Assembly (NCBI RefSeq): GCF_042680805.1 | Contig: NZ_JBHUEM010000060.1 | Span: 32,221 to 96,220, forward strand | DNA: 64,000 nucleotides | Source of the DNA: Bacillus_CJ salitolerans | GTDB lineage: Bacteria; Bacillota; Bacilli; Bacillales; SA4 | Reading direction: 5' to 3' | Notes under the pieces: model-generated | What the model saw: only the letters and a program-made list of their open reading frames with translations | Told to the model about the DNA's origin: nothing | Database searches by the model: none | Shown here: positions 9,678 to 18,509 of the stretch, piece after piece | Numbering within the stretch: position 1 is the first letter of the stretch | How the letters are laid out: each line of letters begins with the position of its first letter | Program-made: the position numbers and the translations under genes

Positions 9678-11795
9678 CTAAGACTTTTTATACAAGTTTT
9701 TTAATACGTGAAGTGGGGCTGGTTTACTGACTTTATAGCCTTGAATAAAATCGCAGTTTGCCTCTCTTAAAAATTCATGTTGGGCATTTGTTTCAACACC
9801 TTCAGCCACAACTTGTAAGTCTAAGTTTTTTCCTAGCTGAATGATAGTAGATATAATGGAGGCTTTTTCAGATCCAATCTGGACGACAAAAGAACGGTCA
9901 ATTTTTAATTTATCAAGGGATACATCCTTCAATACACTCAGTGACGAGTAGCCAGTCCCAAAATCATCAATCGCTATCTTTACTCCCAATTCCTTTAACT
10001 TACTGATTATTTGCATGGATTCGGCTGTATTTTGCATGATAGTCTCCGTAATTTCTAGCTCTAGAAAATGTGGTTCTAAGCGAGATTCTTCTAATATAGA
10101 TTGTACGATGGTAGTAAAGCGGTCATCATTAAACTGGCGAATGGATACGTTAACTGCTAGTACTACTTTAGGATATCCTTCTTCATGCCATTGTTTAATT
10201 TCCTTGCATGCCCTTCGTAACACCCATTCTCCGAGTTGTACGATTAATCCTGTTTCTTCAGCTATTGGGATAAACGTAGCAGGTGAGACGTTACCATATT
10301 TGGGATTCATCCACCTAATTAACGCTTCAATACCTTTAATTTGTCCAGTATGACTATCTACATATGGTTGGTAAAATAATTCAAATTCATTGTTTTTAAA
10401 GGCATTCCGAAGATGCTTATCAAGCTTTATGGAGCTAATGGCATGTTCTGGATGCGATGCTTCAAAATATTTGTAGTTATTCTTACCGACTGATTTTGCA
10501 TAATACATGGCTGAGTCAGCATTTTTAATAAGTGTATCTGCATCTGTTCCGTCCTTTGGGTAAAAAGAGACCCCGATACTAGGAGAAATATATACCTCCT
10601 CCTTTTCTAAATGAAACGGAGTGGCAAAGGAATGAAGAATTTGATTTAAAATACTATCGATTTCATGTTTTTCCTTGTTTTCAAGTATAAGGATAAATTC
10701 ATCTCCACCTTGGCGGGCAATCATATCCTCCTGAGATATATGTTGTTTTAAGCGAAATGCAGCATGATTTAACAATAGATCGCCATAATGGTGTCCTAAA
10801 CTATCGTTTACTAGCTTAAATCGGTCTAAATCAATAAAGGCAACTGCAAGTTTTCTATTTGTCATTTCTTCGGTATTAGTTAACAGGTTTTGCAGATAAT
10901 CATACAATAAGTTGCGGTTGGGTAGACCTGTTAAGGTATCGTGCAAAGCCATGAACCGAATCTTTTGATCAGCCATTTTGTTCTTCGTGATATCTACTTT
11001 TACTCCATTAATACCGATTACTTCTCCTCGAGTATTAAACTTAGGAATACCCCGGTCATTAATCCACCTTATTTTTCCGTCATTTGGACGAATAATTCTA
11101 TATTCGAGTGAAATGATATGCCCTGCTAATAGTTCCTGATGTTTATTGACTACATACTTCAGGTCGTCTGGATGGACAACTTGTCTCCATAGCCCAGGAT
11201 TTTCATCAAATGCCTTCGGATCGATTCCATAAATTTTTTTGGAGCTTGCTGAATAGATAGTTTTATTTGTTTCGTAATCATATGACCAAACTATAATGTC
11301 AACTGAATCAATAATCGCTTCGATTTGTTCCTGTTTTTCTAATAGCTCTTGTTGGGTTGATTTTAATTCAGTAATATCTGCAAGAACTCCGTATACTCGT
11401 ACAGTATTACCGTTTTTATCTGTAATTGGAATACCATGGTCTCGTACCCAGCGAATGGATCCGTTGGGTTGAACAATTCGGTACTCGTATATAGTATGTT
11501 TACCATTTAGGTGTATTTTTTCATTTTGTACTATTATTTCTCGGTCTTCAGGGTGAACAATGTTATTTTTCCAAATGGTAGGGTTATGGATGAAGTCTTC
11601 TCTTTTATATCCACACAGCTCTTCTACCCCTTTTGTAATTAAGACAGCATCTGATTCGATGTCCCAATACCACACGGTAGTATTAGGGCTATTTAAAAAG
11701 CTTTGTATATTAGTATGATCCCAAAAAAGATCTACATTCTTCTTTTGATTTATCTGATTATGCACTACAAACACCACTTCCATCATAAGACCCAT
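9678..11795 (-). CDS. PAS-PAS-GGDEF-EAL cyclic-di-GMP protein
   Basis: Up to 705 residues, soluble. Two PAS/PAC domains (about 35-145 and 155-275, both with a W-R-D/N-x-G-I-P core), a GGDEF domain (about 280-440, with intact RQGGDEF) and an EAL domain (about 455-700, with GIEALIRW, LEITE, DDFGTGYSS and EGVE). Both active-site signatures look intact, so it could make and break cyclic-di-GMP, with the PAS domains as input. The start is unsure: the first ATG (11795) has no clear ribosome site, and GTG codons ten residues in are alternatives. It is transcribed alone, convergent with the CapA-like gene. Confidence 0.88.
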   Translation of the reverse strand: MGLMMEVVFVVHNQINQKKNVDLFWDHTNIQSFLNSPNTTVWYWDIESDAVLITKGVEELCGYKREDFIHNPTIWKNNIVHPEDREIIVQNEKIHLNGKHTIYEYRIVQPNGSIRWVRDHGIPITDKNGNTVRVYGVLADITELKSTQQELLEKQEQIEAIIDSVDIIVWSYDYETNKTIYSASSKKIYGIDPKAFDENPGLWRQVVHPDDLKYVVNKHQELLAGHIISLEYRIIRPNDGKIRWINDRGIPKFNTRGEVIGINGVKVDITKNKMADQKIRFMALHDTLTGLPNRNLLYDYLQNLLTNTEEMTNRKLAVAFIDLDRFKLVNDSLGHHYGDLLLNHAAFRLKQHISQEDMIARQGGDEFILILENKEKHEIDSILNQILHSFATPFHLEKEEVYISPSIGVSFYPKDGTDADTLIKNADSAMYYAKSVGKNNYKYFEASHPEHAISSIKLDKHLRNAFKNNEFELFYQPYVDSHTGQIKGIEALIRWMNPKYGNVSPATFIPIAEETGLIVQLGEWVLRRACKEIKQWHEEGYPKVVLAVNVSIRQFNDDRFTTIVQSILEESRLEPHFLELEITETIMQNTAESMQIISKLKELGVKIAIDDFGTGYSSLSVLKDVSLDKLKIDRSFVVQIGSEKASIISTIIQLGKNLDLQVVAEGVETNAQHEFLREANCDFIQGYKVSKPAPLHVLKNLYKKS

Positions 11796-12021
11796 TTTAT
11801 AGGGTTAAATACCTAGTAATCATATCATACCGAACAAATTACGTGTGTGAATTTATATTAGTATACATAAAAACTTAAGATGTCATGTATAGTGCCTACC
11901 CGTATTTTAATGGTTGAATGAGTGGACATTTATAGAAAATATGAAAGTATTTTGGCAGATTTGAAAATGGAAAAGAACCAAATACTTATAAATGCTTGCT
12001 AATAAAAAGGAGGTCAAACGA

Positions 12022-12303
12022 ATGAGAAAAGCTTATACTACTGCCTTAGTCGTTACTTCAATAAGTTTATTAGCTGCATGTGGTGTCAATGATAATGACA
12101 ACAATTTCATTGAACCAGAAGGAGTTAATTACAACCAAGTAAATTATGAAGATCATGATATGGGTCAAAATGATTACTTTACACCAGGTCGTGGTTATGA
12201 CGCAGGTGATAACCATAACAGGAATGGACATGGTCGACATCCACGACTAACGGATGATCGAGGTGACATGTATTTAAATCATGAATCAAGAGCGCAACGC
12301 TAA
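12022..12303 (+). CDS. Small acidic lipoprotein, paralogue 1
   Basis: 93 residues. MRKAYTTALVVTSIS-LLAAC is a lipoprotein signal with the lipobox Cys at about residue 20. The mature part is short, rich in Asp, Asn, Gly and His, and contains EGVNYNQVNYED. No known domain is visible. The start is fixed by AAAAAGGAGG ending 8 bases before ATG 12022. It is a paralogue of the next gene and of the one at 13348: all share the signal sequence style and an N-[YF]-x-x-V-x-Y motif. The function is unknown; resemblance to Bacillus spore-coat or YhcN-type lipoproteins is only superficial. Confidence 0.7.
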   Translation: MRKAYTTALVVTSISLLAACGVNDNDNNFIEPEGVNYNQVNYEDHDMGQNDYFTPGRGYDAGDNHNRNGHGRHPRLTDDRGDMYLNHESRAQR

Positions 12304-12400
12304 CATGTAAAGTATTTGAATAGTTTCCATCTATATGACGGAGTAATGAAGTAGTTAATACAAATACTAATCTTGCTTACTAATAAAGGAGGTAAGATAA

Positions 12401-12766
12401 ATGAGAAAAGCATTAACAACGGCAATTGTTGTCACATCAATTGGTTTATTAGGAGCATGTGGAGCAAATGACAATAACTTAACTGATCGAGATAATGGAA
12501 CAAACTTTAGTCCAGTTAGATATGATGATGAGCGTAATGATACTAGAGGGGTTTTAGATGATAATCAAAATGGTGACTTTTTTGGAAATGACAGAAATGA
12601 TTTTGCACCAAATCGTATAGATGATAATTTTGATCTTGATACAGGAAATCGAAATGTACGTCAGCCAGGTGAGCCTGATACTTTATTTAATATGGATAGG
12701 GAAGAACCTGATCCAGATGAAGAACCTAGAGAGCAATTAGGAAGAAACCCTGAAAGAAATCGATAG
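12401..12766 (+). CDS. Small acidic lipoprotein, paralogue 2
   Basis: 121 residues starting MRKALTTAIVVTSIG-LLGAC, almost the same signal peptide as the upstream gene. The mature part is very acidic (many D, N, E, R), with NFSPVRYDDERND. The leader (a CTTGCTTACTAATAAAGGAGGT-like segment, positions 12373-12394) matches that of the gene at 12022, so the duplication includes the upstream region. It is followed by a clear terminator at 12774. Probably membrane-anchored on the outer face; the role is unknown. Confidence 0.72.
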   Translation: MRKALTTAIVVTSIGLLGACGANDNNLTDRDNGTNFSPVRYDDERNDTRGVLDDNQNGDFFGNDRNDFAPNRIDDNFDLDTGNRNVRQPGEPDTLFNMDREEPDPDEEPREQLGRNPERNR

Positions 12767-12773
12767 ACCAGAT

Positions 12774-12803
12774 AAACGAGCCAACAGATTGGCTCGTTTT
12801 CTT
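12774..12803 (+). terminator. Terminator after lipoprotein paralogue 2
   Basis: An 11-bp stem (AAACGAGCCAA with TTGGCTCGTTT) and TTTTCTT tail. Confidence 0.85.
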
Positions 12804-12853
12804 GTTAACAAAGTGTTGTACAAGTAAAATGAAGGGAAAAAGGATGATTTCAT

Positions 12854-13084
12854 TTGTACGTAACGATAAAAGAGGCAGCAGAATTATTATCAGTATCAGA
12901 GGCTTATGTTCTAAAACTAATTAAAGAAAAAAGAGTCAGGGCTCTTTTCGATGGAAAGGATTATATCCTTTATAAGGACCAATTCGATACTCATTTTAAC
13001 CAGCTGGAGAAGTATTTAAAATTAGTTGAAGAATTACATAATGAGCCCATTCCAGAAGATATCGATATTCGGGATGAGGACTAG
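12854..13084 (+). CDS. Excisionase-type helix-turn-helix DNA-binding protein
   Basis: 76 residues. The first 50 match the HTH_17/excisionase fold (TIKEAAELLSVSEAYVLKLIKEKRVRA), a MerR-like winged helix that reads DNA, followed by an acidic tail (PEDIDIRDED). The start is TTG 12854, with AAAAAGGATG as ribosome site. Such proteins are often antitoxin-like or small regulators. There is no integrase or phage gene beside it, so excisionase function is unlikely. It may regulate the flanking lipoprotein genes, which is only inferred from position. Confidence 0.75.
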   Translation: MYVTIKEAAELLSVSEAYVLKLIKEKRVRALFDGKDYILYKDQFDTHFNQLEKYLKLVEELHNEPIPEDIDIRDED

Positions 13085-13105
13085 ACAAAGTATATTAGCT
13101 AGAAT

Positions 13106-13200
13106 TTTGGACTAAGCCGGTATGGCCAAGAGTTTGGTCGGTAAAGTGTTGGATTCGGCCTGTATTTTGTATTTTCGACCGATAAGATATTGGATTTGAC
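13106..13200. repeat. Degenerate 21-bp tandem repeat, locus T1
   Basis: About four degenerate units of roughly 21 bp with a core like TTGGTCGGTAAAGTGTTGGAT. On the minus strand a short frame reads YRP every seventh codon. It lies in an intergenic gap and I do not think it is translated. Confidence 0.55.
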
Positions 13201-13347
13201 TGCTATTAATGATTCACTACTGCATATTAGAGAAAATAAGACTAAGAATTGGGTATTTTTACATAAAGTGTATGTAATTATGATGCTTAAGAACATAAAT
13301 CAAGCAAATAGTATAAAGGAAGGATGATGTATAAGGAGGGCTCGCAA

Positions 13348-13704
13348 TTGAAGGTAAGATATGTGATGGTGGTTATGTTTTTCGCTTCATTTAGTATTTT
13401 AACCGCTTGTAATATGTTTCAAGACAATATGACTGATAATGTAAATTATAGTCCAGTTCGCTATGATGAGAAAAGATACGATTTTGATAATGACGGCGAA
13501 ACGGATTTTATGGATACAGAAACTGACCGTCAAAGAGCCAAAATGATGGACAATGATTATTTCTCACCTGATGGGAATTATGGAGATCCAGATGAAGCTG
13601 ACGGGGTTCATGAGGGAGACAGACGGGAAAATCAAAATTTCTTGGAAATGAATAATGATCAACCCGACTATAAACGAGGAGAAATGAAAGGGAAATTAAA
13701 TTAA
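13348..13704 (+). CDS. Small acidic lipoprotein, paralogue 3
   Basis: 118 residues from TTG 13348, chosen because AAGGAGGG (13333-13340) is spaced 7 bases before it. The in-frame ATG at 13324 lies upstream of this site. The signal reaches SFSILTAC (lipobox). The mature part is acidic and contains NVNYSPVRYDEKRYD, matching the N-F-S-P-V-R-Y-D motif of the gene at 12401. No domain of known function is visible. A terminator follows at 13738. Confidence 0.7.
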   Translation: MKVRYVMVVMFFASFSILTACNMFQDNMTDNVNYSPVRYDEKRYDFDNDGETDFMDTETDRQRAKMMDNDYFSPDGNYGDPDEADGVHEGDRRENQNFLEMNNDQPDYKRGEMKGKLN

Positions 13705-13737
13705 AGTTTTGTTTATGAAGATAATGATGTAGGATGG

Positions 13738-13770
13738 AAACCACAGTTCAGAGGAAACTGTGGTTTTTGT
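13738..13770 (+). terminator. Terminator after lipoprotein paralogue 3
   Basis: An 11-bp perfect stem (AAACCACAGTT with AACTGTGGTTT), followed by T residues. Confidence 0.85.
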
Positions 13771-14020
13771 GTTTTAGTGATCAATGGATTAGCCTCAAAA
13801 TTGATGAAAAAGCCTAAACATTTTTCGATGTGATTGTTTCCAACAAGGAGTTTCGAATCGCCATTTTTCTGTCACATTCTTTTCTCATTTCTGTCACAGC
13901 CTTTCTTTTGAAGGTGTGATATTATTCACTTACAGGATGATTCATCTAGGATAAAAAAGAACCGAATATTGTAAAAAAGCTTGTGAACAGGGAGTAGCAA
14001 GCTATATTATTTATAAAAGT

Positions 14021-14068
14021 TTGTGAAGAAGTGAACAATATTTGACTATTTTGTGAAATATTGAACAA
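14021..14068. promoter_or_regulatory. Two tandem TTGTGAA-N4-TGAACAA sites upstream of qoxA
   Basis: An 18-bp imperfect palindrome occurs twice, at 14021-14038 and 14051-14068, exactly 30 bp apart, so on the same face of the helix. A further TTGTGAA half-site begins at 13981. The half-site resembles those of redox regulators such as Rex (TTGTGAA-N4-TTCACAA) and ResD. This suggests oxygen or redox control of the quinol oxidase; the regulator identity is an inference. Confidence 0.5.
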
Positions 14069-14131
14069 ACTTTTTCCTGCTACTCACAAATGAAAGGAAA
14101 TCAATATTACTCTCTTAAGGAGATGAGAAAT

Positions 14132-15136
14132 ATGAAACTCAAGTTTGTATTTTTTACCGCACTCATGGGGCTTTTCTTATTAACTGGTTGTGAAACGAAT
14201 ATGGTTGTATTTGAACCAGAAGGCCCTGTAGCAAGGAGTATTACTGAGCTTATAAACTGGTCACTTTTTTGGATGTTATTAGTTGTTGTCGTTGTATTTG
14301 GTCTGTTCGGGTACATTGTTTGGAAATATCGTGAAAAGCCAGAAAATATGGATTATGAACCACCTGAAGAACACGGGAGTACGCTTTTAGAAATCATTTG
14401 GACTGGAATACCAATTCTAATCGTCATTGCGTTAACGATACCAACCGTTACAACATTATATGATCTTGACGATGTGCCAAATGGTTATGAAAATAAAGAG
14501 CCGATTACCATTCATGTAACTGCAGCTGATTGGAAATGGATTTTTAGTTATCCCGATCAAGGAATAGAAACAGTTAATTATGTGAATATACCGGAAGATA
14601 CACCAATTGATTTTAAGCTAACTTCTGCGAGTACGATGCAATCATTCTGGGTTCCGGCGTTAGGTGGTCAGAAGTACGCAATGGGTAAAATGGAAACTCA
14701 AATGTATTTAATTGCCGATAATCCGGGTTCTTATTTTGGACGTAATTCAAACTTTAATGGGCGCGGGTACACCGATATGGAATTCGAAGTGTTAGCACAA
14801 ACACAAGAAGATTTTGAGAAATGGATTATAGATGTTAAGAAAACTGCACCAACACTAACAGAGAGTAAATATGAAGAACTGTTAAAGCCAACACACCTAG
14901 GACGTTTAACATTTACGGGTACACACCTCGTATGGGTGAACCATGCCAAAAGAGATTCGAAAACATATACGAATCCTGAGCTTTATAGGTACCACGGTTA
15001 TCAAGGAAAGACCTTTGAAGAAGAAGATAATTACAAAAATAATACAAGTCAAGATGATAAACAACATGACGATCATGTGGAACAACAACATAATGTAGAA
15101 GACAAAGATGGGGGTGACCAGCACCATGGGCATTAG
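14132..15136 (+). CDS. qoxA: Cytochrome aa3 menaquinol oxidase subunit II (QoxA)
   Basis: 334 residues. It starts with a lipoprotein signal (FLLTGC), two transmembrane helices (about 40-62 and 85-105), then a cupredoxin-like domain (VTAADWKWIFSYPDQG, STMQSFWVPALGGQKYAM). The CuA ligands (CxxxCxxxH) and any CxxCH haem motif are absent, so it takes electrons from menaquinol, not cytochrome c. This distinguishes it from CtaC. The C-terminal 35 residues are His/Asp/Gln-rich. ATG 14132 is chosen because of AAGGAGA 8 bases upstream; an earlier ATG at 14090 lacks a site. It overlaps qoxB by 11 bases. Confidence 0.93.
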   Translation: MKLKFVFFTALMGLFLLTGCETNMVVFEPEGPVARSITELINWSLFWMLLVVVVVFGLFGYIVWKYREKPENMDYEPPEEHGSTLLEIIWTGIPILIVIALTIPTVTTLYDLDDVPNGYENKEPITIHVTAADWKWIFSYPDQGIETVNYVNIPEDTPIDFKLTSASTMQSFWVPALGGQKYAMGKMETQMYLIADNPGSYFGRNSNFNGRGYTDMEFEVLAQTQEDFEKWIIDVKKTAPTLTESKYEELLKPTHLGRLTFTGTHLVWVNHAKRDSKTYTNPELYRYHGYQGKTFEEEDNYKNNTSQDDKQHDDHVEQQHNVEDKDGGDQHHGH

Positions 15137-17102
15137 ATGGGATGATGTACTCATTACAGGCGATCCATTAATTCTAGGAGCACAAATTTCAATCGTCTTA
15201 ACAATGATTGGTTTAATTGCTGGAATAACGTACTTGAAAAAATGGAAGTGGCTATGGACTGAATGGCTAACTACCGTCGATCATAAACGGATTGGGATTA
15301 TGTATATTATTGCTGCCATCCTCATGTTTTTCCGTGGTGGGATGGATGGTCTTTTGATGAAATATCAAACTTCAAGACCAGAGATGGAATTCCTATCATC
15401 ACAGCACTATAATGAAATCTTTACAACACACGGCGTTATTATGATCTTATTCATGGCGATGCCATTCTTGATTGGATTAATGAATGTTATCGTTCCATTG
15501 CAAATTGGAGCAAGAGACGTAGCTTTTCCGCAATTAAATGCTTTAAGCTTTTGGTTATTCTTTAGCGGAGCGATGTTATTCAATGTTTCGTTTGTCATTG
15601 GTGGTTCACCTGATGCTGGCTGGACGTCCTATTTCCCACTTGCAGGTAAGGAATTTAGTCCAGGAATTGCGAACAACTATTATGCCGTTGCACTTCAGAT
15701 TGCAGGTATTGGTACCCTAATGACAGGTATTAACTTTATCGTAACAATATTAAAAATGAAAACAAAAGGTATGACACTTATGAAAATGCCGATGTTCACT
15801 TGGACAACGTTGATTACGTCGGTTATTATCGTTGCTGCGTTCCCAATCTTTACAGTAGCACTTGCGTTAATGACATTTGACCGTTTATATGGTACTCATT
15901 TCTTCACGTTATCTGGTGGAGGTAGTGATATGCTCTGGGCGAACCTATTCTGGTTATGGGGACATCCTGAAGTATACATTGTTGCATTACCTGCTTTCGG
16001 TATTTTCTCAGAGGTGATTGCAACATTTTCAAGAAAATCTTTATACGGATATAAATCAATGGTTTATGCGATTGTTGGAATTGCCTTCTTAAGTATGATA
16101 GTTTGGGTTCACCATTTCTATACAATGGGTTCAGGACCAGCGGTTAACTCGTTCTTCTCCATTACAACGATGGCTATTGCGGTACCAACTGGTGTGAAGA
16201 TGTTTAATTGGCTGTTTACGATGCGAAAAGGTCGTATAAGGATGACAAATGCAATGCTTTGGGCATTAGCCTTCATCCCATGTTTCGTTATTGGGGGAGT
16301 AACAGGCGTTATGCTAGCAATGGGAGCAGCTGACTATCAATACCACAATACATTATTCTTAGTCGCTCACTTCCACTATGTATTAATTCCTGGTGTTGTG
16401 TTCGCTGTATTTGCTGGACTTTACTACTGGTGGCCGAAGATGTTCGGTTTTATGTTAAATGAAAAAATCGGTAAATGGCACTTCTGGTTATTTGTGATAG
16501 GTTTTAATGTAACCTTTATGCCAATGTTCTTCTTAGGATTGAGCGGGGCGACAAGACGTGCTCACACGTATTCTGTGGAAGCTGGATTCTCTGATTTATT
16601 CTTGTTGTCAGCGATTGGTTCTGTTGTATTAGCAGCAGGCTTTGCAGCATTCTGTTACAACATTTACTGGAGTATTCGATATGCAGACCGGAACATCTCA
16701 AGTGATCCATGGGATGCAAGAACACTTGAATGGGCAACTGCTTCACCCGTTCAATTCTATAATTTTGCGAAGCTTCCAGAAGTAAAATCTATTGATGCAT
16801 TCTGGTCTATGAAAAAGAACAATGAAGGTTTAACTCTTAAAGAGAGTGAGATTGAAAAGATTCACATGCCTAGTAATTCAGGGTTGCCTTTTATCATGTG
16901 TGTTGTATTTGGGATAGCTGGTTTCTTCTTAGTCTTTGAGGCACACATTTCTGCACTCATTGCCGGAATTGGAATTATTGCGGGATTAATCGTTCGTTCG
17001 TTCGATTACAACGACGGATACTATGTAAGTGTTAAAGAAATTAATAAGCAAGAGAGTACGTGGAGAAATGGTGAAGGAGAGGTGCACAATCATGTCAGCT
17101 AG
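15126..17102 (+). CDS. qoxB: Cytochrome aa3 menaquinol oxidase subunit I (QoxB)
   Basis: 658 residues, the catalytic haem-copper subunit with about 14 transmembrane helices. Conserved ligands are visible: the low-spin haem region HGVIMILFMAMP, the CuB/Tyr motif WGHPEVYI, the CuB histidines in VWVHHFYTMG, and HFHYVLIPG near the haem a3 ligand. It reduces oxygen to water with proton pumping. The start MGIRWDDVLITGDPL aligns with the known Qox subunit I beginning and has GGGGGTGA upstream; an in-frame ATG six codons earlier is less likely. It is followed by qoxC with an 11-base overlap. Confidence 0.96.
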   Translation: MGIRWDDVLITGDPLILGAQISIVLTMIGLIAGITYLKKWKWLWTEWLTTVDHKRIGIMYIIAAILMFFRGGMDGLLMKYQTSRPEMEFLSSQHYNEIFTTHGVIMILFMAMPFLIGLMNVIVPLQIGARDVAFPQLNALSFWLFFSGAMLFNVSFVIGGSPDAGWTSYFPLAGKEFSPGIANNYYAVALQIAGIGTLMTGINFIVTILKMKTKGMTLMKMPMFTWTTLITSVIIVAAFPIFTVALALMTFDRLYGTHFFTLSGGGSDMLWANLFWLWGHPEVYIVALPAFGIFSEVIATFSRKSLYGYKSMVYAIVGIAFLSMIVWVHHFYTMGSGPAVNSFFSITTMAIAVPTGVKMFNWLFTMRKGRIRMTNAMLWALAFIPCFVIGGVTGVMLAMGAADYQYHNTLFLVAHFHYVLIPGVVFAVFAGLYYWWPKMFGFMLNEKIGKWHFWLFVIGFNVTFMPMFFLGLSGATRRAHTYSVEAGFSDLFLLSAIGSVVLAAGFAAFCYNIYWSIRYADRNISSDPWDARTLEWATASPVQFYNFAKLPEVKSIDAFWSMKKNNEGLTLKESEIEKIHMPSNSGLPFIMCVVFGIAGFFLVFEAHISALIAGIGIIAGLIVRSFDYNDGYYVSVKEINKQESTWRNGEGEVHNHVS

Positions 17103-17697
17103 TTTAAATACCTCTTTACCTTTAGAATATCAATCTGAGCAAAGCCGCATGAATATTCTTGGTTTCTGGATTTTCTTAGGAGCGGAAATTGTCCTTTTTG
17201 CAACACTCTTCGCTGTATATGGAGTACTAGGAGGGAATTATGCAGGGGGGCCAGAGCCGAAAGACTTAATCATGATCAAAGAAGTGATGATTCAAACGAT
17301 TCTACTGTTAACAAGTAGCTTTACATGTGGTGTTGCCATATTTGAAATGCGCCGAAATAATGTGAAAGGCCTTATCACGTGGCTCATCATCACGCTCCTT
17401 TTAGGGGTAGGGTTTCTATATATGGAAATAATGGAATTTAACCATTATGTACACCTTGGTGCAACGATGCAAACAAGTGCCTTCCTATCTAGTTTCTTTG
17501 TATTACTTGGGACTCACGGAGCGCACGTTGCCCTAGGGATAGGCTGGGCGACGATGATTATTATTCAGTTACTAAAACGAGGATTAACCCCAGTAACAGC
17601 TCGTAAGACATTTATTATCGGTCTTTACTGGCACTTTTTAGATGTAGTGTGGATCTTTATCTTTACTTTCGTGTATTTGAAAGGATTGGTGGGGTAA
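17092..17697 (+). CDS. qoxC: Cytochrome aa3 menaquinol oxidase subunit III (QoxC)
   Basis: 201 residues with five transmembrane helices typical of COX3/QoxC (FWIFLGAEIVLFATLFAVYGVL, GTHGAHVALGIGW, GLYWHFLDVVWIFIFTFVYL). It stabilises subunit I and its proton uptake. ATG 17092 lies inside the end of qoxB with GAAGGAGAGG just upstream. The stop is directly joined to the qoxD start. Confidence 0.95.
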   Translation: MSASLNTSLPLEYQSEQSRMNILGFWIFLGAEIVLFATLFAVYGVLGGNYAGGPEPKDLIMIKEVMIQTILLLTSSFTCGVAIFEMRRNNVKGLITWLIITLLLGVGFLYMEIMEFNHYVHLGATMQTSAFLSSFFVLLGTHGAHVALGIGWATMIIIQLLKRGLTPVTARKTFIIGLYWHFLDVVWIFIFTFVYLKGLVG

Positions 17698-18000
17698 ATG
17701 GAGAAAAATGTGAAACGTTTTCCGATAAGTCATGTTTTCGGCTTTGCCCTTTCGTTAGCGTTAACGTTTGTGGCAGCTTGGGTTGCCATTAAGACGAATT
17801 TATCCTTCACGATTGTGATGTGGATTATTGGTACTTTAGCTGTTATTCAAGCAGGTTTACAGCTATTCATGTTCATGCACGTAAATGAAGGAGAGGACAA
17901 TAAGACGCAAATTATTAATATAGCGTATGGTGTATTTTGTGCCATTGTAATCGTGCTTGGCTCCATTTGGGTCTTATCATCAGGGCATGCTGCACACTAA
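17698..18000 (+). CDS. qoxD: Cytochrome aa3 menaquinol oxidase subunit IV (QoxD)
   Basis: 100 residues with three transmembrane helices (ISHVFGFALSLALTFVAAWV, FTIVMWIIGTLAVIQAGLQL with FMFMHVNEG, and FCAIVIVLGSIWVL), the COX4/QoxD pattern. Its start codon follows the qoxC stop with no gap, so it depends on translational coupling. It ends the qoxABCD operon, closed by the terminator at 18027. Confidence 0.94.
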   Translation: MEKNVKRFPISHVFGFALSLALTFVAAWVAIKTNLSFTIVMWIIGTLAVIQAGLQLFMFMHVNEGEDNKTQIINIAYGVFCAIVIVLGSIWVLSSGHAAH

Positions 18001-18026
18001 TAAATATAAAAAGATTTTGCTGTAAA

Positions 18027-18058
18027 CAGTCCAATTTAGAATTGGGCTGTTTTTTTTA
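18027..18058 (+). terminator. Terminator of the qox operon
   Basis: A 10-bp stem (CAGTCCAATT with AATTGGGCTG, one G-U pair), followed by eight T residues. Confidence 0.9.
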
Positions 18059-18064
18059 AAAGTT

Positions 18065-18298
18065 AAGAAAGATCTGTTGTTTAGTTTATACAATGTTACG
18101 GCTAAATCCAGCTCTAGCACCCAGCCAAGATGAAATGACGACGATTTTTGCCATTTCATCCTACTCGAGGGAAAAAGAAAAATCATTTTTTCCTTGGTCA
18201 AATAACCTGTCATGAATATAAGGGAAAACCACCCTTTTTTTCATGACAGAACATTTGCTCTGTCCTAGGCTAAACGGGACGCCCTGAGCCTTTTGTTC
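18065..18298 (+). repeat. R1 hairpin-rich repeat, long copy A
   Basis: A long copy of a repeat family with seven copies here. It holds consecutive hairpins: GATGAAATG with CATTTCATC, GGAAAAAG with a CTTTTTCC-like arm, TGTCATGAA with TCATGACA around an AGGG/CCCT inner stem, and AGGCT with AGCCT followed by TTTTGTT. It starts a few bases after the qox terminator in the same direction. No protein is encoded. Between its end and 18413 nothing else is seen. Confidence 0.85.
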
Positions 18299-18412
18299 AA
18301 AAAAAGTTGAATTAGAATCAATGAGTGTTGTGGGATGTGTCAGCATTATTGCAATAACAGCAGTGACGCTTTGATTAAGGATATAATTTCATTGTTTCTA
18401 CTAATAAATAGT

Positions 18413-18465
18413 AAAAGGACCACCCATATAAAACGTAGTTTATATGGGTGGTCCTTTTATTTTTC
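18413..18465. terminator. Strong hairpin, terminator of the small membrane protein gene
   Basis: A 20-bp perfect stem (18413-18432 with 18439-18458) with A and T runs on either side. On the minus strand it lies about 45 bp past the stop of the gene at 18510. Confidence 0.8.
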
Positions 18466-18509
18466 TTTATCCGTGTAACCTAAATATATAGTAGTGTGTT
18501 TTGTTTGGT

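Noticed and set aside
12854..13084. Phage excisionase marking a prophage remnant
   Set aside because: No integrase, att-like repeats or phage genes are nearby; such HTH proteins are common outside phages.
13099..13296. 65-residue minus-strand gene
   Set aside because: It is produced by the 21-bp repeat (YRP heptads), lacks a ribosome site and ends in low-complexity sequence.
14132..17102. Cytochrome c oxidase (CtaCD) instead of quinol oxidase
   Set aside because: Subunit II has neither the CuA CxxxCxxxH motif nor a CxxCH cytochrome c domain, and the gene order is qoxABCD.
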